From assembly GCF_029910215.1 (NCBI RefSeq), contig NZ_CP110395.1:62001-126000 (forward strand): DNA of 64,000 bases, written 5' to 3'. A model generated the notes under the pieces. It was not told the DNA's origin, ran no database searches, and saw only the letters and a list, made by a program, of their open reading frames with translations. The DNA comes from Paraburkholderia sp. D15. GTDB lineage: Bacteria > Pseudomonadota > Gammaproteobacteria > Burkholderiales > Burkholderiaceae. The translations under genes and the position numbers were made by a program. Of the stretch, positions 10,029-22,100 are shown piece after piece; position 1 is the first letter of the stretch, and the number at the start of each line of letters is the position of its first letter.

Positions 10029-10973
10029 ATGGAATACACCGGGCTCATCAACAAGTACAAAGTCAATCGTCCGCTGACGGACGAAGAGCGCCGCAACCGG
10101 CTCGATCCGGCGAAACGGCTGGAGGTCGAGCCGAACTACTACAGCGCGACGATCAGGATGAACAGCCGCTATCTGGAAGTCGCGGACAAGTACTACGGCT
10201 GGAAAGGCGCGTTGACCTTCGTGACGGTGGCCTTGCTGCTCGTCGGTGTGTTCACCACGTGGGTGTCGGCCACCATTTTTCTCGGCGGCTTCGCGGAGAA
10301 CGTCGACGACCGGACGACCCATCTGGTTTTCGGCGGCGTGCCGTTGCTGATGGGCATCGCGCTGGTCTGCGCGCTGCTCTGGCTGCTCGCGCGGGAATGC
10401 TTCCGCCTGACGCACTATCCGATTCGCCTGCAGCGCGATCAGCGGATGGTGCATGTGTTCCGGCTGGATGGAACGGTGCTTTCGGTGCCGTGGGACAAGG
10501 TGTTCTTCACGCTGGGCCGCGGCAATCGCGCGTTCGGCATTCAAACCTGGGACGTGCGCGGCCATGTGCTGGCCGACGATCGCGTGACCGTCGTCGAGTC
10601 GTTCGCTTTCGCGCTGTCGTGGCCGGAAATCGCGGGGCTTCACCGGTACTGGGAATATGTCCGGCGTTACATGGAGGACGGGCCGGGCGCGATCGTGCCT
10701 TATACGCTCGCGTACCTGCCCATCGCCGAGCGGCGGGAAAGCTGGGCGTTCGGCTTGATGCGGCTCGCGTTGAATCTGCCGGGCCTCACCTTCGTGCAGG
10801 TGATCATGGCGCCGGCCTTCCTGCTGTTCTCGTTCGGCCGATGGCTGGCGATGCGAACCTGCCGGATTCCGGTCTGGCCAGCGCATATCGAAGCCGCGTG
10901 CGCCATCGACGCAGGCGATCCGTTCGCCAAAGATGCGCGCTCGAATCCTTCCCAACTGTGGAAGGTGATGTGA
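10029..10973 (+). CDS. DUF6708-like membrane protein, probable immunity to the VasX-like effector
   Basis: This 314-residue protein starts three bases after the effector stop. Strong hydrophobic segments lie at about residues 60-88, 98-124 and 243-275, with a soluble middle domain containing RVTVVESFAFALSW. The pattern and position match DUF6708 proteins that accompany VasX-like effectors. An inner-membrane immunity protein makes sense against a pore former, because it can block channel assembly in the same membrane. Immunity is inferred from position and topology. The DUF number is my recognition of the family pattern and was not searched. Confidence 0.65.
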   Translation: MEYTGLINKYKVNRPLTDEERRNRLDPAKRLEVEPNYYSATIRMNSRYLEVADKYYGWKGALTFVTVALLLVGVFTTWVSATIFLGGFAENVDDRTTHLVFGGVPLLMGIALVCALLWLLARECFRLTHYPIRLQRDQRMVHVFRLDGTVLSVPWDKVFFTLGRGNRAFGIQTWDVRGHVLADDRVTVVESFAFALSWPEIAGLHRYWEYVRRYMEDGPGAIVPYTLAYLPIAERRESWAFGLMRLALNLPGLTFVQVIMAPAFLLFSFGRWLAMRTCRIPVWPAHIEAACAIDAGDPFAKDARSNPSQLWKVM

Positions 10974-11293
10974 TTTTGATTTGACCGGACAGCCGGTGGC
11001 TTGCGAAACGCCGGCGGCATTATTGCTCTAACGCCCCGATTCACCGCTTTTCCACGCCTTCGACCTTTCATTCGATGCGCATAATGTGTTGCATTTGCGC
11101 ATTCTTCACAATGTTTTACGCCGCCGAAACTCAAATACAAGTAAATTACGGCCGGTTACAAATCGAAACACTCGGTAATAAATAAAGCGCGTCTGTCAGC
11201 TTGCGTCGAGCAGGCTGCGGGGCTTGCCTGACGCTCGATGCTGGAAACAGTCATCGGGCGCGGCATTCAGACGCGTTAAAAAAGAATTGCGTC
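10974..11293 (+). promoter_or_regulatory. AT-richer intergenic region upstream of cdiB
   Basis: These 320 bases separate the T6SS cluster from the CDI operon and hold no convincing gene. The stretch from about 11060 to 11190 is clearly more AT-rich than its surroundings (it contains TAAATTAC and AATAAATAAA), as expected for a promoter and leader of the cdiBA operon. I could not assign a confident -35/-10 pair. An upstream in-frame start for cdiB exists at 11201, but the reading frame before 11294 looks unlike a signal peptide. Confidence 0.4.
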
Positions 11294-13162
11294 ATGAAAA
11301 ACAATGAATCGGGCCGGATTGCGCGGTCGCCGGAACCGGCGCGCGCATTCGGGGGAAACGCTCGCGCTCAGCGGCGGCGTGGCGGTCGGATCCTGACCGT
11401 CGGCGTCTTTTGCGCCGCCTGGATCGCACTCTCGCACTCGCCTCTTGCACACGCGCAGGCAAACGATCCGCTCGCCGAACAGGCGCAGCGTCAGGCCGTG
11501 CGCGATCAGGAGCAGCGACTGCGCGCGCAGGAACAGGCGGTCGAACGTGAACGCTCGCTGAACGCGCCGAAGGTCGAGTTGCAGGCGCCCGCGGCCGTGG
11601 AGGTCGACGACGGCAAGCTGCCCGTCGAAACGACCTGCTTCAAGGTCGACACGTTGATGCTCGAGGTGCCGTCCGGTTTGAGCGAGACGGTGCAGGCCGC
11701 CGGTGCGCGCGCGCTGTCGCCCAACCCGCTGTTCCCCGGCGAATTGACGTTCGCCAACGACTATCTGCAGCGCTATCGCGGTCAATGCATTGGACGCGAA
11801 GGGCTCAACGTGATCGTGCATCGCGTGATGGTGCGCATCATCGAGCGGGGGTATTCGACCACGCGCGTGGTCATCGCGCCGCAGGATCTGTCGAGCGGCA
11901 CGCTGAAGCTGCAACTGATTCCCGGCGTGATCAGCGCGATCCGTTTCGCCGATCCGTCGACCTACGGCACGTGGCGCAACGCGTTCCCGACGAAGGCCGG
12001 CGATCTGCTGGATCTGCGCAGGCTCGAACAGGGTCTCGAGCAGATGAAGCGCGTACCGAATCAGGACGTCGACATGCAGATCGTGCCGGGGCCGTCGGCC
12101 GGCGAGAGCGACGTCGTGATCGCGGTGAAGCGCACGAAGCCATGGTCGCTTGCCATCAGCGCCGACGACAGCGGACTCAAGTCGACCGGACAGCTGCAAG
12201 GCAACGTGAGCGTGACGCTCGACAATCCGCTCGGCCTGTCCGACCTCTTCAACATCAGCTACAGCCACGACATCAACGGCCATACGAACGAGTACGGCAC
12301 GTACGGCAGCAGCGCGTACTACACGATTCCGTGGGGCAACTGGACGCTCACCGCCACGGCGAGCCGCTACAACTACCACCAGGAAATCGCGGGCGCATAC
12401 GGGTCTTATGTGTCGAGCGGCAACTCCAGCACCTACGACGTGAAGACGGAGTACCAGTTCTTCCGCAATCAGGTGCAGAAGAACACGCTCGAATTCCGCT
12501 TCGGCAAACGCTTCAGCGACGCGTTCCTCGACGGTTCAAAGATCGACGTTCAGCATCGCGACAGCACGTATGCGGAGCTGGGCTGGGAGCACAAGCATTA
12601 CTTCGGCGCCGCGCAACTCGACAGCACGCTCGCGTACCGCTGGGGTGTGCCGTGGTTCGGCGCAAGCCAGGATCTGCCGAGCGTCAATTCGACCGCGCCG
12701 ACCAACTACTACCACATGGAAACGCTCGACGCGACGTTGAGCGTGCCGTTCGCCATCGCGGGTTTTCCGCTGCGCTACGTCGCGACGGTGCGGGCGCAGA
12801 ACTCGCCCAACACGCTGTACGCGACCGAGTACTTCTCGATCGGCAGCCGCTACACGGTGCGCGGTTTCGACGGCAACACGATGCTGGCCGCCGAGAAAGG
12901 CGTGTTCATGCGCAACGACCTCGAGATTCCGCTGGGACGTCTCGGTCAGGCGCTGTATCTCGGCCTCGACGGCGGCGAGGTGTTCGGTCCCGGTGCGGAG
13001 ATGCTGCTCGGCCGTCGTCTCGCGGGCGCGGTGGTCGGCCTGCGCGGCGGCGCATTCAAGCACGTCAGCTACGACGTTTTCATCGGTGGTCCGCTGTATC
13101 AGCCGGCCCGTTTCCCGAACCGCTGGCCGGTTGCGGGCTTCAGCGTGAGTTTCCTGCTATGA
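11294..13162 (+). CDS. cdiB: CdiB/FhaC-type two-partner secretion transporter (TpsB)
   Basis: This 622-residue outer-membrane transporter belongs to the ShlB/FhaC/HecB family. A long basic N-region precedes a hydrophobic signal segment (LTVGVFCAAWIALS) ending at AHAQ near residue 55. Two POTRA-like domains follow, including RIIERGYSTTRVVI. The rest is an amphipathic beta-barrel containing the family's VRGF motif at residues 522-525. It should export the CdiA encoded just downstream by recognising its TPS domain. I chose the ATG at 11294 because it directly begins the signal region; an in-frame start at 11201 adds an unlikely Arg/Cys-rich leader. The stop overlaps cdiA (ATGA at 13159), so the pair is coupled. 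The order B-A-I is that of the E. coli-type CDI loci rather than the Burkholderia bcpAIOB type. Confidence 0.92.
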   Translation: MKNNESGRIARSPEPARAFGGNARAQRRRGGRILTVGVFCAAWIALSHSPLAHAQANDPLAEQAQRQAVRDQEQRLRAQEQAVERERSLNAPKVELQAPAAVEVDDGKLPVETTCFKVDTLMLEVPSGLSETVQAAGARALSPNPLFPGELTFANDYLQRYRGQCIGREGLNVIVHRVMVRIIERGYSTTRVVIAPQDLSSGTLKLQLIPGVISAIRFADPSTYGTWRNAFPTKAGDLLDLRRLEQGLEQMKRVPNQDVDMQIVPGPSAGESDVVIAVKRTKPWSLAISADDSGLKSTGQLQGNVSVTLDNPLGLSDLFNISYSHDINGHTNEYGTYGSSAYYTIPWGNWTLTATASRYNYHQEIAGAYGSYVSSGNSSTYDVKTEYQFFRNQVQKNTLEFRFGKRFSDAFLDGSKIDVQHRDSTYAELGWEHKHYFGAAQLDSTLAYRWGVPWFGASQDLPSVNSTAPTNYYHMETLDATLSVPFAIAGFPLRYVATVRAQNSPNTLYATEYFSIGSRYTVRGFDGNTMLAAEKGVFMRNDLEIPLGRLGQALYLGLDGGEVFGPGAEMLLGRRLAGAVVGLRGGAFKHVSYDVFIGGPLYQPARFPNRWPVAGFSVSFLL

Positions 13163-16100
13163 ACAAGAATATCTATCGCGTCATTTTCAATGCGGCACGC
13201 GGCTTGTGGACCGCCGTGCAGGAAACCGCCACCGGGTGCGGCAAGGGACGCTCGACGGGGATCGCGCGCCGTGCGCCGGTCTCGTTTGCGCGGGTCGGCT
13301 TCGTCGATATGCTGTCGATGCGGCACGTCGCGTTCGCCGCGTTGTGCGCGCTCGGCATGCAACCGCTGTGGGCCGACGCGCAAGTGGTCGTGGCGCCCAC
13401 GCCGGGCAGCCGGCCCGCGGTCGGCGTAACGGCCAACGGCATACCCATCGTGCAGATCGCCACGCCGAACGGGGCCGGCGTGTCGAACAACAACTACACC
13501 ACGTACAACGTCGGCCCGAACGGGTTGATCCTGAACAACTCGGGGAGCAACGTCCAGACGCAGCTCGGCGGCTACGTGACGGGCAATCCGAATCTCGCCG
13601 CCGGCAGCGCGCGCGTGATCGTCAACCAGGTGGTGGGCGGCAATCCCAGCCAGTTGCTCGGCTTCACCGAAGTGGCGGGTCAGCGGGCCGAGGTGGTGAT
13701 CGCCAACCCGTCGGGCATTTACTGCAACGGCTGCGGCTTCATCAACACGAGCCGCGGTGTGTTGACGACCGGCACGCCGGTGTTCGGCGGCACCGGCAGT
13801 CTCGACGCGTTTCACGTGACCGGCGGGCAGTTGCAGATCGGCGCGGCGGGCTTGAACGGCAGCAACGTCGATCAGGTCGATCTGATCGCGCGGAGCGTGG
13901 CGATCAACGGCAAGGTGTGGGCGGCACAGTCGCTGAACGTCGTGGCGGGCAATAACGATGTGCGCCACAGCGATCTGAACGCGCAGTCGCTCGGCGCGGA
14001 CGGCAACAAGCCCGCCGTCGCGATCGACGTCGCGCAACTCGGCGGCATGTACGCCGGCAAGATCATGCTGGTGGGCACCGAGGCGGGCGTCGGCGTGAAC
14101 AGCGCGGGGACGATCGCGTCGCAAGCCGGCGACGTGCAGATCAGCAGCCAGGGCAAGGTCACGTTGTCGGGCTCGACGAGCGCGAACGGCAACCTCGGCA
14201 TCTCCGCCGCGGGCGACCTCGCGAACAGCGGCGCTGTCTACGCGACGCAAACCGCCGCGTTGACGAGCGGCACGGCGATCGGCAACAGCGGCACGGTGGC
14301 CGCGCTCGGCAACACGGCGGTGACCGGCGCGAGCATCACGTCGACCGGTTCGCTCGGCGCGGGTGTCGACGCGAACGGCAATCTCACCGGCAGCGGCAGT
14401 CTTGCCGTCACCGGCGCGGGCAACGTGACCACCACCGGGCAACAGATGGCGGGCGGCAACCTCACGCTCTCGGGCAGCAGCGTGAACATGAGCGGCGGCC
14501 AGACGCTGGTGAAGGGCGGCGCGTCGCTGACGGCGACCGGCGCGGGCGGCGACACGGGCAACCTCGTGCAAACGGGCGCGTCGCTGCAGACCGGCGGCAG
14601 TCTGAACGTCAACGCCGCGGGCAGCTTCACGAACGATCAGGCGAAGACAGGCGCCGGCCAGATCAGCGTGACGGCGGCTGCGCTATCGAATCGCGGCGGC
14701 ACGCTCTCGCAAACCGGCGCGGGCGCCACCACGCTGAGCGCGACGGGCGCGCTCGACAACACCGGCGGCACGATCACGACGAATGCGCAGAGCGCGACCA
14801 TTCGCTCGGGCAGCCTGACCAATACCAACGGCACGATCAGCCAGGCGGGGACATCGTCGTTGATGCTCCAGACTGGCGCGCTCGACAACGCGCACGGCAG
14901 CATCGCCACGAACGGCATCGCGACGATCACCGCCGCGAGCTTGCGCAACGGGGCCGGGTCGATCACGTCGACGCAGGCGCTGAACGTGACGTCGAACGGC
15001 GACATCGACAATACGGCGGGCAAGCTCGAAGCGGCCGGCGCGGTGAACGTGTCCGGCGCGAACGTGCAGAACACGGCGGGGCGCATCGTCTCCGAGAACG
15101 GCGATGGGCTCACGCTCAGCGCCAGCGGTCAGATCACGAACGCGGCGGGCACGACGGCGCAGGGCGCGACGGGTGGCGTGATCGGCGGCAACGGGAACGC
15201 GACGATCCATGCGGCAACGCTCACCAACAGCGCGACGCTGACGGCCGCGCAGAAGCTCGCGGTGACCACCTCGGGCGCGCTCGACAACAGCGGCGGCGCG
15301 ATGAGCGGCGCGGTGCTCGACGCAAACGCGGCCTCGCTGGCGAATGCGGCCGGCACGATCAGCGGCGACAGCGTGTCGCTCGCGGTGCCGCAGCTCGATA
15401 ACAGCGGCGGCAAGATCACCGCGACGCAGCTCACCGTCAGCGCGACCAATCTGACCAATCACAACGGCTCGGTCACGCAGCTCGGCGCGGGCGCGATGGG
15501 CGTCAACGTCAGCGGCACGCTCGACAATTCGGCCGGCGGTTTGCTGCAAACCAATGCGAAAGATCTGACGCTCGCACCGTCCACGCTGAACAACAACGGC
15601 GGCACGATCACGCACGCGGGCACCGGCACGCTGACGATCGCCGCCGGCACGCCGGGCGGTCTGGCTGCGGGGCAGGGCATGGGCGCGCTGACGAACGTCG
15701 GCGGCAAGATCGTGACCAACGGCATGGCGAATCTGTCGACCGGCAGCATCGACAACACCGGCGGCACGATTTCCGCGCAGACCGGGTTGAACGCGAATGT
15801 TGCCGGTGCGCTGAACAACACGAACGGCGTGGTCGCATCGAACGACAGTCTCGATGTCACGAGCGGCGCGGCGGTCACGAACGCGAACGGCACGATCACC
15901 GCGACCAACGACGCGACCGTGCAGGCAGCGTCGCTGTCGAATACCGGCAGCGTGACGGCAGGCCGCAACCTCAACGCGACCATTAACGGCGCGCTGGACA
16001 ACAGCGGCGGCACGTTGAACGGCCAGGCGTTGACCGCGCGCGCCGCGTCGCTGAAAAACGCGAACGGCACGATCAGCGGCGACAGCGTGTCGCTCACCGT

Positions 16101-19100
16101 GCCGCAACTCGACAACAGCAGCGGCAAGATCACGACGAATCATCTCGCGCTGAGCGCCACGAATCTGACGAACGCGCACGGCACGATCACGCAGCTCGGC
16201 ACGGGCGCGATTCAATTCGGCGTGAGCGGGACGCTCGATAACTCGAACGGCGGTCTGATCCAGACGAAGAGCGTGGATTTCGCGCTCGCGCCCGCCACGC
16301 TCGATAACAACGGCGGCACGATCACGCACGCGGGCAGCGGCACGCTGTCGATCGATGCGGCCAACGGCACGGGTGCCGTGACGAACGTCGATGGCACGAT
16401 CGTCAGCAACGGACAGGTGACGTTGAACGCCGGCAGTCTGGACGATACGAACGGCAGCATCGGCGGACAAACGGGCTTGAGCGCGACGGTGGCCAATGCG
16501 CTCGACAACACCAGCGGACAACTTCGTTCGAACGGGAACGTGAGTGTCACGAGCGGCGCGGTGCTGGCGAACACCCACGGCACGATCGCCGCGTCGGGCA
16601 ATAACACGGTGCAGGCCGGGACGTTGACGAACGGCGGCAGCATCACCGCCGGACAGACGTTGAGCGCGACCGTGGGCGGTTTGCTCGACAACGCCAACGG
16701 CACGTTGAGCGGCCAGACGGTACGGGCGAATGCCGCGTCGTTCAGGAACGCGAGCGGCGTGGTGAACGGCAACGCGGTGACGCTGTCGAGCGCGCAGTTC
16801 GACAACAGCCACGGCCAGATCACGACGAACCAGCTCGGCCTGAGCGCCACCAACCTGACCAACGCAAGCGGGTCGATCACGCAACTCGGCAGCGATGCGA
16901 TGAGCGTCGATGTGAGCGGGACGCTCGATAACTCGAACGGCGGGGTGATCCAGACGAAGAGCACGGACCTGGCGCTGGCACCGGCAACGCTGAACAACAA
17001 CGGCGGCACGATCACGCACGCGGGCACCGGCACGCTGTCGATCAACGCGGCGAACGGCACGGGCGCCGTGACGAACGCCGGCGGTACGGTCATTAGCAAC
17101 GGTCAGGTGACGTTGAACGCGGGCAGTCTCGACGACACGAACGGCAGCATCGGCGGGCAGACCGGATTGAGCGTCACATCGGCCGGCGCGCTGAACAACA
17201 CCGGCGGACAGCTCCGCTCGAACGGCAATGTGAGCGTGACCAGCGGCGCGGCGTTGACGAACACCAATGGGACGATCGCCGCGTCGGGCAATAACACGGT
17301 GCGGGCCGGGTCGTTGGCCAACGGCGGCAGCATCACGGCCGCGCAGACGCTGAGCGCCACCGTGAGCGGCTCACTCGACAACACAGGCGGGACATTGAGC
17401 GGTCAGACGGTGCTGACGAACGCCGCGTCGTTCAAGAATGCGAGCGGCGTGGTGAGCGGCAACGCCGTGACGATGTCGAGCGCGCAGTTCGACAACAGCC
17501 ACGGCCAGATCACGACGAACCAGCTCGGCCTGAGCGCCACCAACCTGACCAACGAAGGCGGGTCGATCACGCAACTCGGCGCCGACGCGATGAGCGTCGA
17601 CGTGAGCGGGACGCTCGATAACGCAAACGGCGGCCTGATCCAGACAAAGAGCACGGACCTCGCGCTGGCACCGGCAACGCTGAACAACAACGGCGGCACG
17701 ATCACGCATGCGGGCACCGGCACCTTGTCGATCAACGCGGCGAACGGCACGGGCGCCGTGACGAACGTCGGCGGCACGATCGTCGGCAATGGTCAGGTGA
17801 CGTTGAACGCAGGCAGTCTGGACGACACGAGCGGGAGCATCGGCGGGCAGACCGGATTGAGCGCCACATCGGCCGGCGCGCTGAACAACACCGGCGGTCA
17901 GCTCAAAACCAACGGCAACCTGAGCGTCGCGAGCGGCGCGGCCATCGTCAATACCAACGGGACGATCGCCGCATCGGGTAACAGCACGGTGCAGGCCGCA
18001 TCGCTGACGAACGGCGGCAGCATCACCGCCGGGCAGACGCTGAACGCGACCGCAAACGGCCTGCTCGACAACGGCAACGGTACGCTGAGCGCGCAGACCG
18101 TCACCACGCATGCCGCGTCGTTCAAGAATGCGAACGGTTTGGTGAGCGGCAATACCCTGTCGTTCGTCGTGCCGCAGTTCGACAACAGCAACGGCAAGAT
18201 CACCGCGAATCAGTTCGACGTCACCGCGACGAATCTGACGAACCAGCACGGCACGCTGACGCAGCTCGGCACCGGCGCGATGGGCATCGGCGTGGCGGGC
18301 ACGCTGGACAATTCCAATGGCGGCGTGATTCAGACCAACAGCACGGACCTGACGCTCGCGCCCGCCACGCTCGATAACAACAGCGGCACGATCACGCATG
18401 CCGGCACGGGTACGTTGACCGTCAATGCCGGCGGCGGCGCGGGCGCGCTAAGCAACGTGGCCGGCAAGATCACCAGCAACGGCAGCGCGACGTTGACGGC
18501 GGGCAGTCTCGACAACACCGGCGGCACACTCGCGTCGCAAGGCGTGATGTCCGCGATCGTGCAGACGGTGTTGAACAACACGCGTGGCCGCTTGTCCTCC
18601 GGCACCGGCTTGACCGCTTCGAGCGGCGGCGCGCTGACCAATGCAGGCGGCGTGATCGGCGCAGGCGGCGTGATCGCCGGCAGCACGTTGAGCCTGAGCG
18701 CGGCTTCCATCGATAACTCCGGCGGCGCGGTCACCAACGTCGGCACGGGTGCCACGACGGTCAACGGCGGCACGTCGCTCCTCAACAGCAATGCGGGCGG
18801 CGTGACGGGCATGGGCTCGATCAGCGGCAACGGCAACGTCACCGTCACGGCGTCGTCGGTGTCGAACACGCAGGGCGGCCAGCTGAGCGGCGGGAATCTG
18901 CAGATCAACACCGGCAACCTCGACAACAGCGGTGGCCGGATCGGCAACGTCGGCAACGCGGGCGGCGATGTCGGCATCTGGACCGGCGGCAATCTGACCA
19001 ACTGGAGCGGCCAGATCGGCGCGTCGCGCAATCTGTCGTTGAGCGCCAGTTCGCTGGTGGGCGGCGGTGCGTACAGCGCGGTCAACGACCTCACGCTGAA

Positions 19101-22100
19101 TCTGCAGGGCAACTTCACCACCGCCTCCAGCTACAACTTCAGCGCCGGTCATAACCTGACCTTTACGTTGCCGGGCACGTTCACCAACTACGGTGCGATC
19201 AGTGCCGTCAATGGACTGATCATCAATGCGGGCGATGTCCAGAACAGCGGCTCGATGGCCGCCGGCGGTTTGCTCGCGACGCATTCGAACACGCTGACCA
19301 ACACCGGCGCGATCGTGGGCGCGAGCGTGTCGCTGAACGCGGCAGGCTTGCTGTCGAACCTCGGCACCAGCGCACTGATCGGCGCGACCGATGCGGGCGG
19401 CAAACTCGAACTGCTGTCGGCCGATATCGAGAACCGCGACGACACGACGGCCACCGACTCGGCGGCCGCGACCACGATCTACGGCCTCGGCAAGGTCGTG
19501 CTGGCCGGCGGTATCGACGGGAACGGCCATTACACCAAGGCGAACCTGGTTCACAACCAGTCCGGGCTGATCCAGTCGGCCGGCGATATGGAGATCGACG
19601 CAGGTACGGTGACGAACACGCGTCGCGTGATGGCCACCGGCGGCTTCACGTCGGCGGTCGATCCGGCGTTGTTGCAGAGCCTCAATATCACGCTGGTCGG
19701 CTGTGACGCGACCTACATCGACGCGTGCAATCCAAATCATCCGCAGGTGCTGGGTTCGCGCGGCGCAGCGACGTTGATCGGCGGCGTACCGGTTGATCCG
19801 CCGCACGGCGGCCAATGGAACAGCACGTATCAATACACGACGTACACCGGCGTCGCGGTGGCCAATACCATCACGTCGATCAGTCCGGTGTCGCAGATCA
19901 TCGCGGGCGGCAACCTGAATGCGTCCGGTGTCGGCACGTTCCAGAATTACTGGAGCCAGGTGGCCGCTGCCGGCAACCTCGCGGCGCCGGTCAATCTTGA
20001 TCAGAACAGCTGGCGCGACCAGAGCGCGCCGCTGGTGCAGGTAACGTACTCGGGGCAGTACCACTACGACAATTACGACAACAGCGAACACAACTGGCAG
20101 TTGCCGTTCGGCGACGCGCCGTTCGTCACCTCGCGTCCAGGCGGTTATCCGCAGGCGGCGCCGGCCGACGTTCGCAAGTGGGCGCTACCGGGATACGAAT
20201 CGTCGTTCACCGCGGGCGGCACGCTCAGCGGCAACGGCGTGACGATCCACAACACGGCGGGCAATGCAGGTGTGACGCCGCTCGGTTTGTTGCCGGGGCA
20301 GACGGTATCGGGTACCGGCGCGGGCACCGTGAGCGGCACGATCGGGACGAACGGCGTTGGCCAGATCGGCGCGGGCGCGGTGAGCGGCATAATCGGCACG
20401 AGCGGCGTCGGTGCGATTGGCGCAGGCGTGGTGAACGGCACGATCGCCACGAACGGCGTCGGCGTGATCGGCGCGGGTCCAGTGAACGGCGGGATCGGCT
20501 CGGGCGGTGTAGCGCATGCGAACTCGGCGGTGATGCAGGGCGGCGGTCTGCTCAACAGCGGTCTGCAGAACTTCAACAACCCGATCATCGCTGCCGCGGC
20601 GGCGGTTTCCGTGTTGAACAACATCACGGTGCCGAGCGGCGGCCTGTTCCATCCGGACAGGGCGCCGAACGCGCCATATCTCGTCGAAACGAATCCGGCC
20701 TTCACGAATCAGCAGCAGTGGCTGTCGAGCGATTACTACTTCCAGCAGATGGGCACCAACCCGAGCCAGATCCAGATGCGGCTCGGCGACGGGTTCTACG
20801 AGCAGAAGCTCGTGCAGGACCAGGTCATGGCCATGACCGGCAAGTCCGTGCTGACGAACTACGCGAGCGCGCAGGACGAGTACAAGGCGCTGATGACATC
20901 GGGCGCGCAACTCGCGAAGTCGCTCCACCTGGCGCCCGGCACCGCACTCTCGCCGGAACAGGTCGCGCAACTGACGAGCAACGTCGTGATCATGCAGACG
21001 CAGATCGTCGACGGTCAGCCGGTGCTGGTGCCGGTGGTTTATCTGGCGAAGGCCAACCAGGAAAACATGGGCAATGGCCCGGTCATCGCCGCGACCAACA
21101 TCGATCTGCAGAACGCGCAGACGGTGACGAACAGCGGCACGATCAAGGCGACGAACAGCTTCGCGATCAGCGGGCAGAGCATCGACAGTTCGTTCGGCAC
21201 GCTGCAGAGCGGCGGACAGATGTCGCTGGTGACGACGGGCGACGTGAATCTGACGTCGGCCACGTTGAATGCGGGCAGCCTCGGTTTGCAGACCGGCGGC
21301 AACCTCGTGCTGAATACGGCGTTGAACACGTTCAATCAGGTGAGCGATACCGGCGCGACGCGCGTGACGACGACGCTCGGGCCGTTGGCGAGCATCAACG
21401 TGACCGGTAACGCGGCGATCGTGACGGGCGGCAACTTCGAACAGAACGCGGCCGCGTTGAACGTGGGCGGCGCGCTGGGGATGAACATCGGCGGCAACTG
21501 GAATCTCGGCGCGCTGGAGACGGGCGAGACGAAGGTGGTGGCGCGCGCGAACGGCGTGTCGGACACGCATGTGGTTAGCGATGTGGGGAGTTCGGTGAAG
21601 GTGGGTGGGGTGTCGAACATCGCCATCGGTGGAGACTTGACCGCACTCGGCGCGCAGATCGACCTCGGCAAGGGCGGCACGATTGCGGCGAAAGGCAACG
21701 TGGTGCTCGGCAGTGCCAGCGCGACATCGACAGTGAATAGCAATAGCTCGGGTAGCGACTTTGGCCGAAGCTATGCGGAGACACACCATACGTCCGATCA
21801 AACGTTGACCGGTACCTCCCTTACGGGCGGCGATACGGTGAACATCGTTTCCGGCAAGGACATCACGCTAAGCGGTAGCACGATCAACCTCGATAAGGGG
21901 AGTGCGAACCTGCTGGCGACAGGTAACGTAAATGTCGTCGCCGCGAGCGAAACGCACGAGTTCAATGCACATGAAACGCACAGCCACAACGCGATTGTGA
22001 GTGGCTCGAAGGTTGCCAGCGGCATCGATCAGACGATGACGCTGAACCAGAGCAGCACGATATCGGCCGATGGCGTCAACATTGTCAGCGGCAAGGACAT

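Noticed and set aside
8472..10955. Long minus-strand reading frame opposite the VasX-like effector and its partner
   Set aside because: Antisense frame created by GC-rich codon bias; the plus-strand genes have clear domains and coupled starts.
14683..18399. Minus-strand frames with regular repeats opposite cdiA
   Set aside because: The regularity mirrors the cdiA repeats on the other strand. There are no ribosome-binding sites or recognised domains.
15229..18708. CRISPR array considered for the regular repeats
   Set aside because: The unit is 690 bp and fully coding, without short repeats separated by unique spacers.
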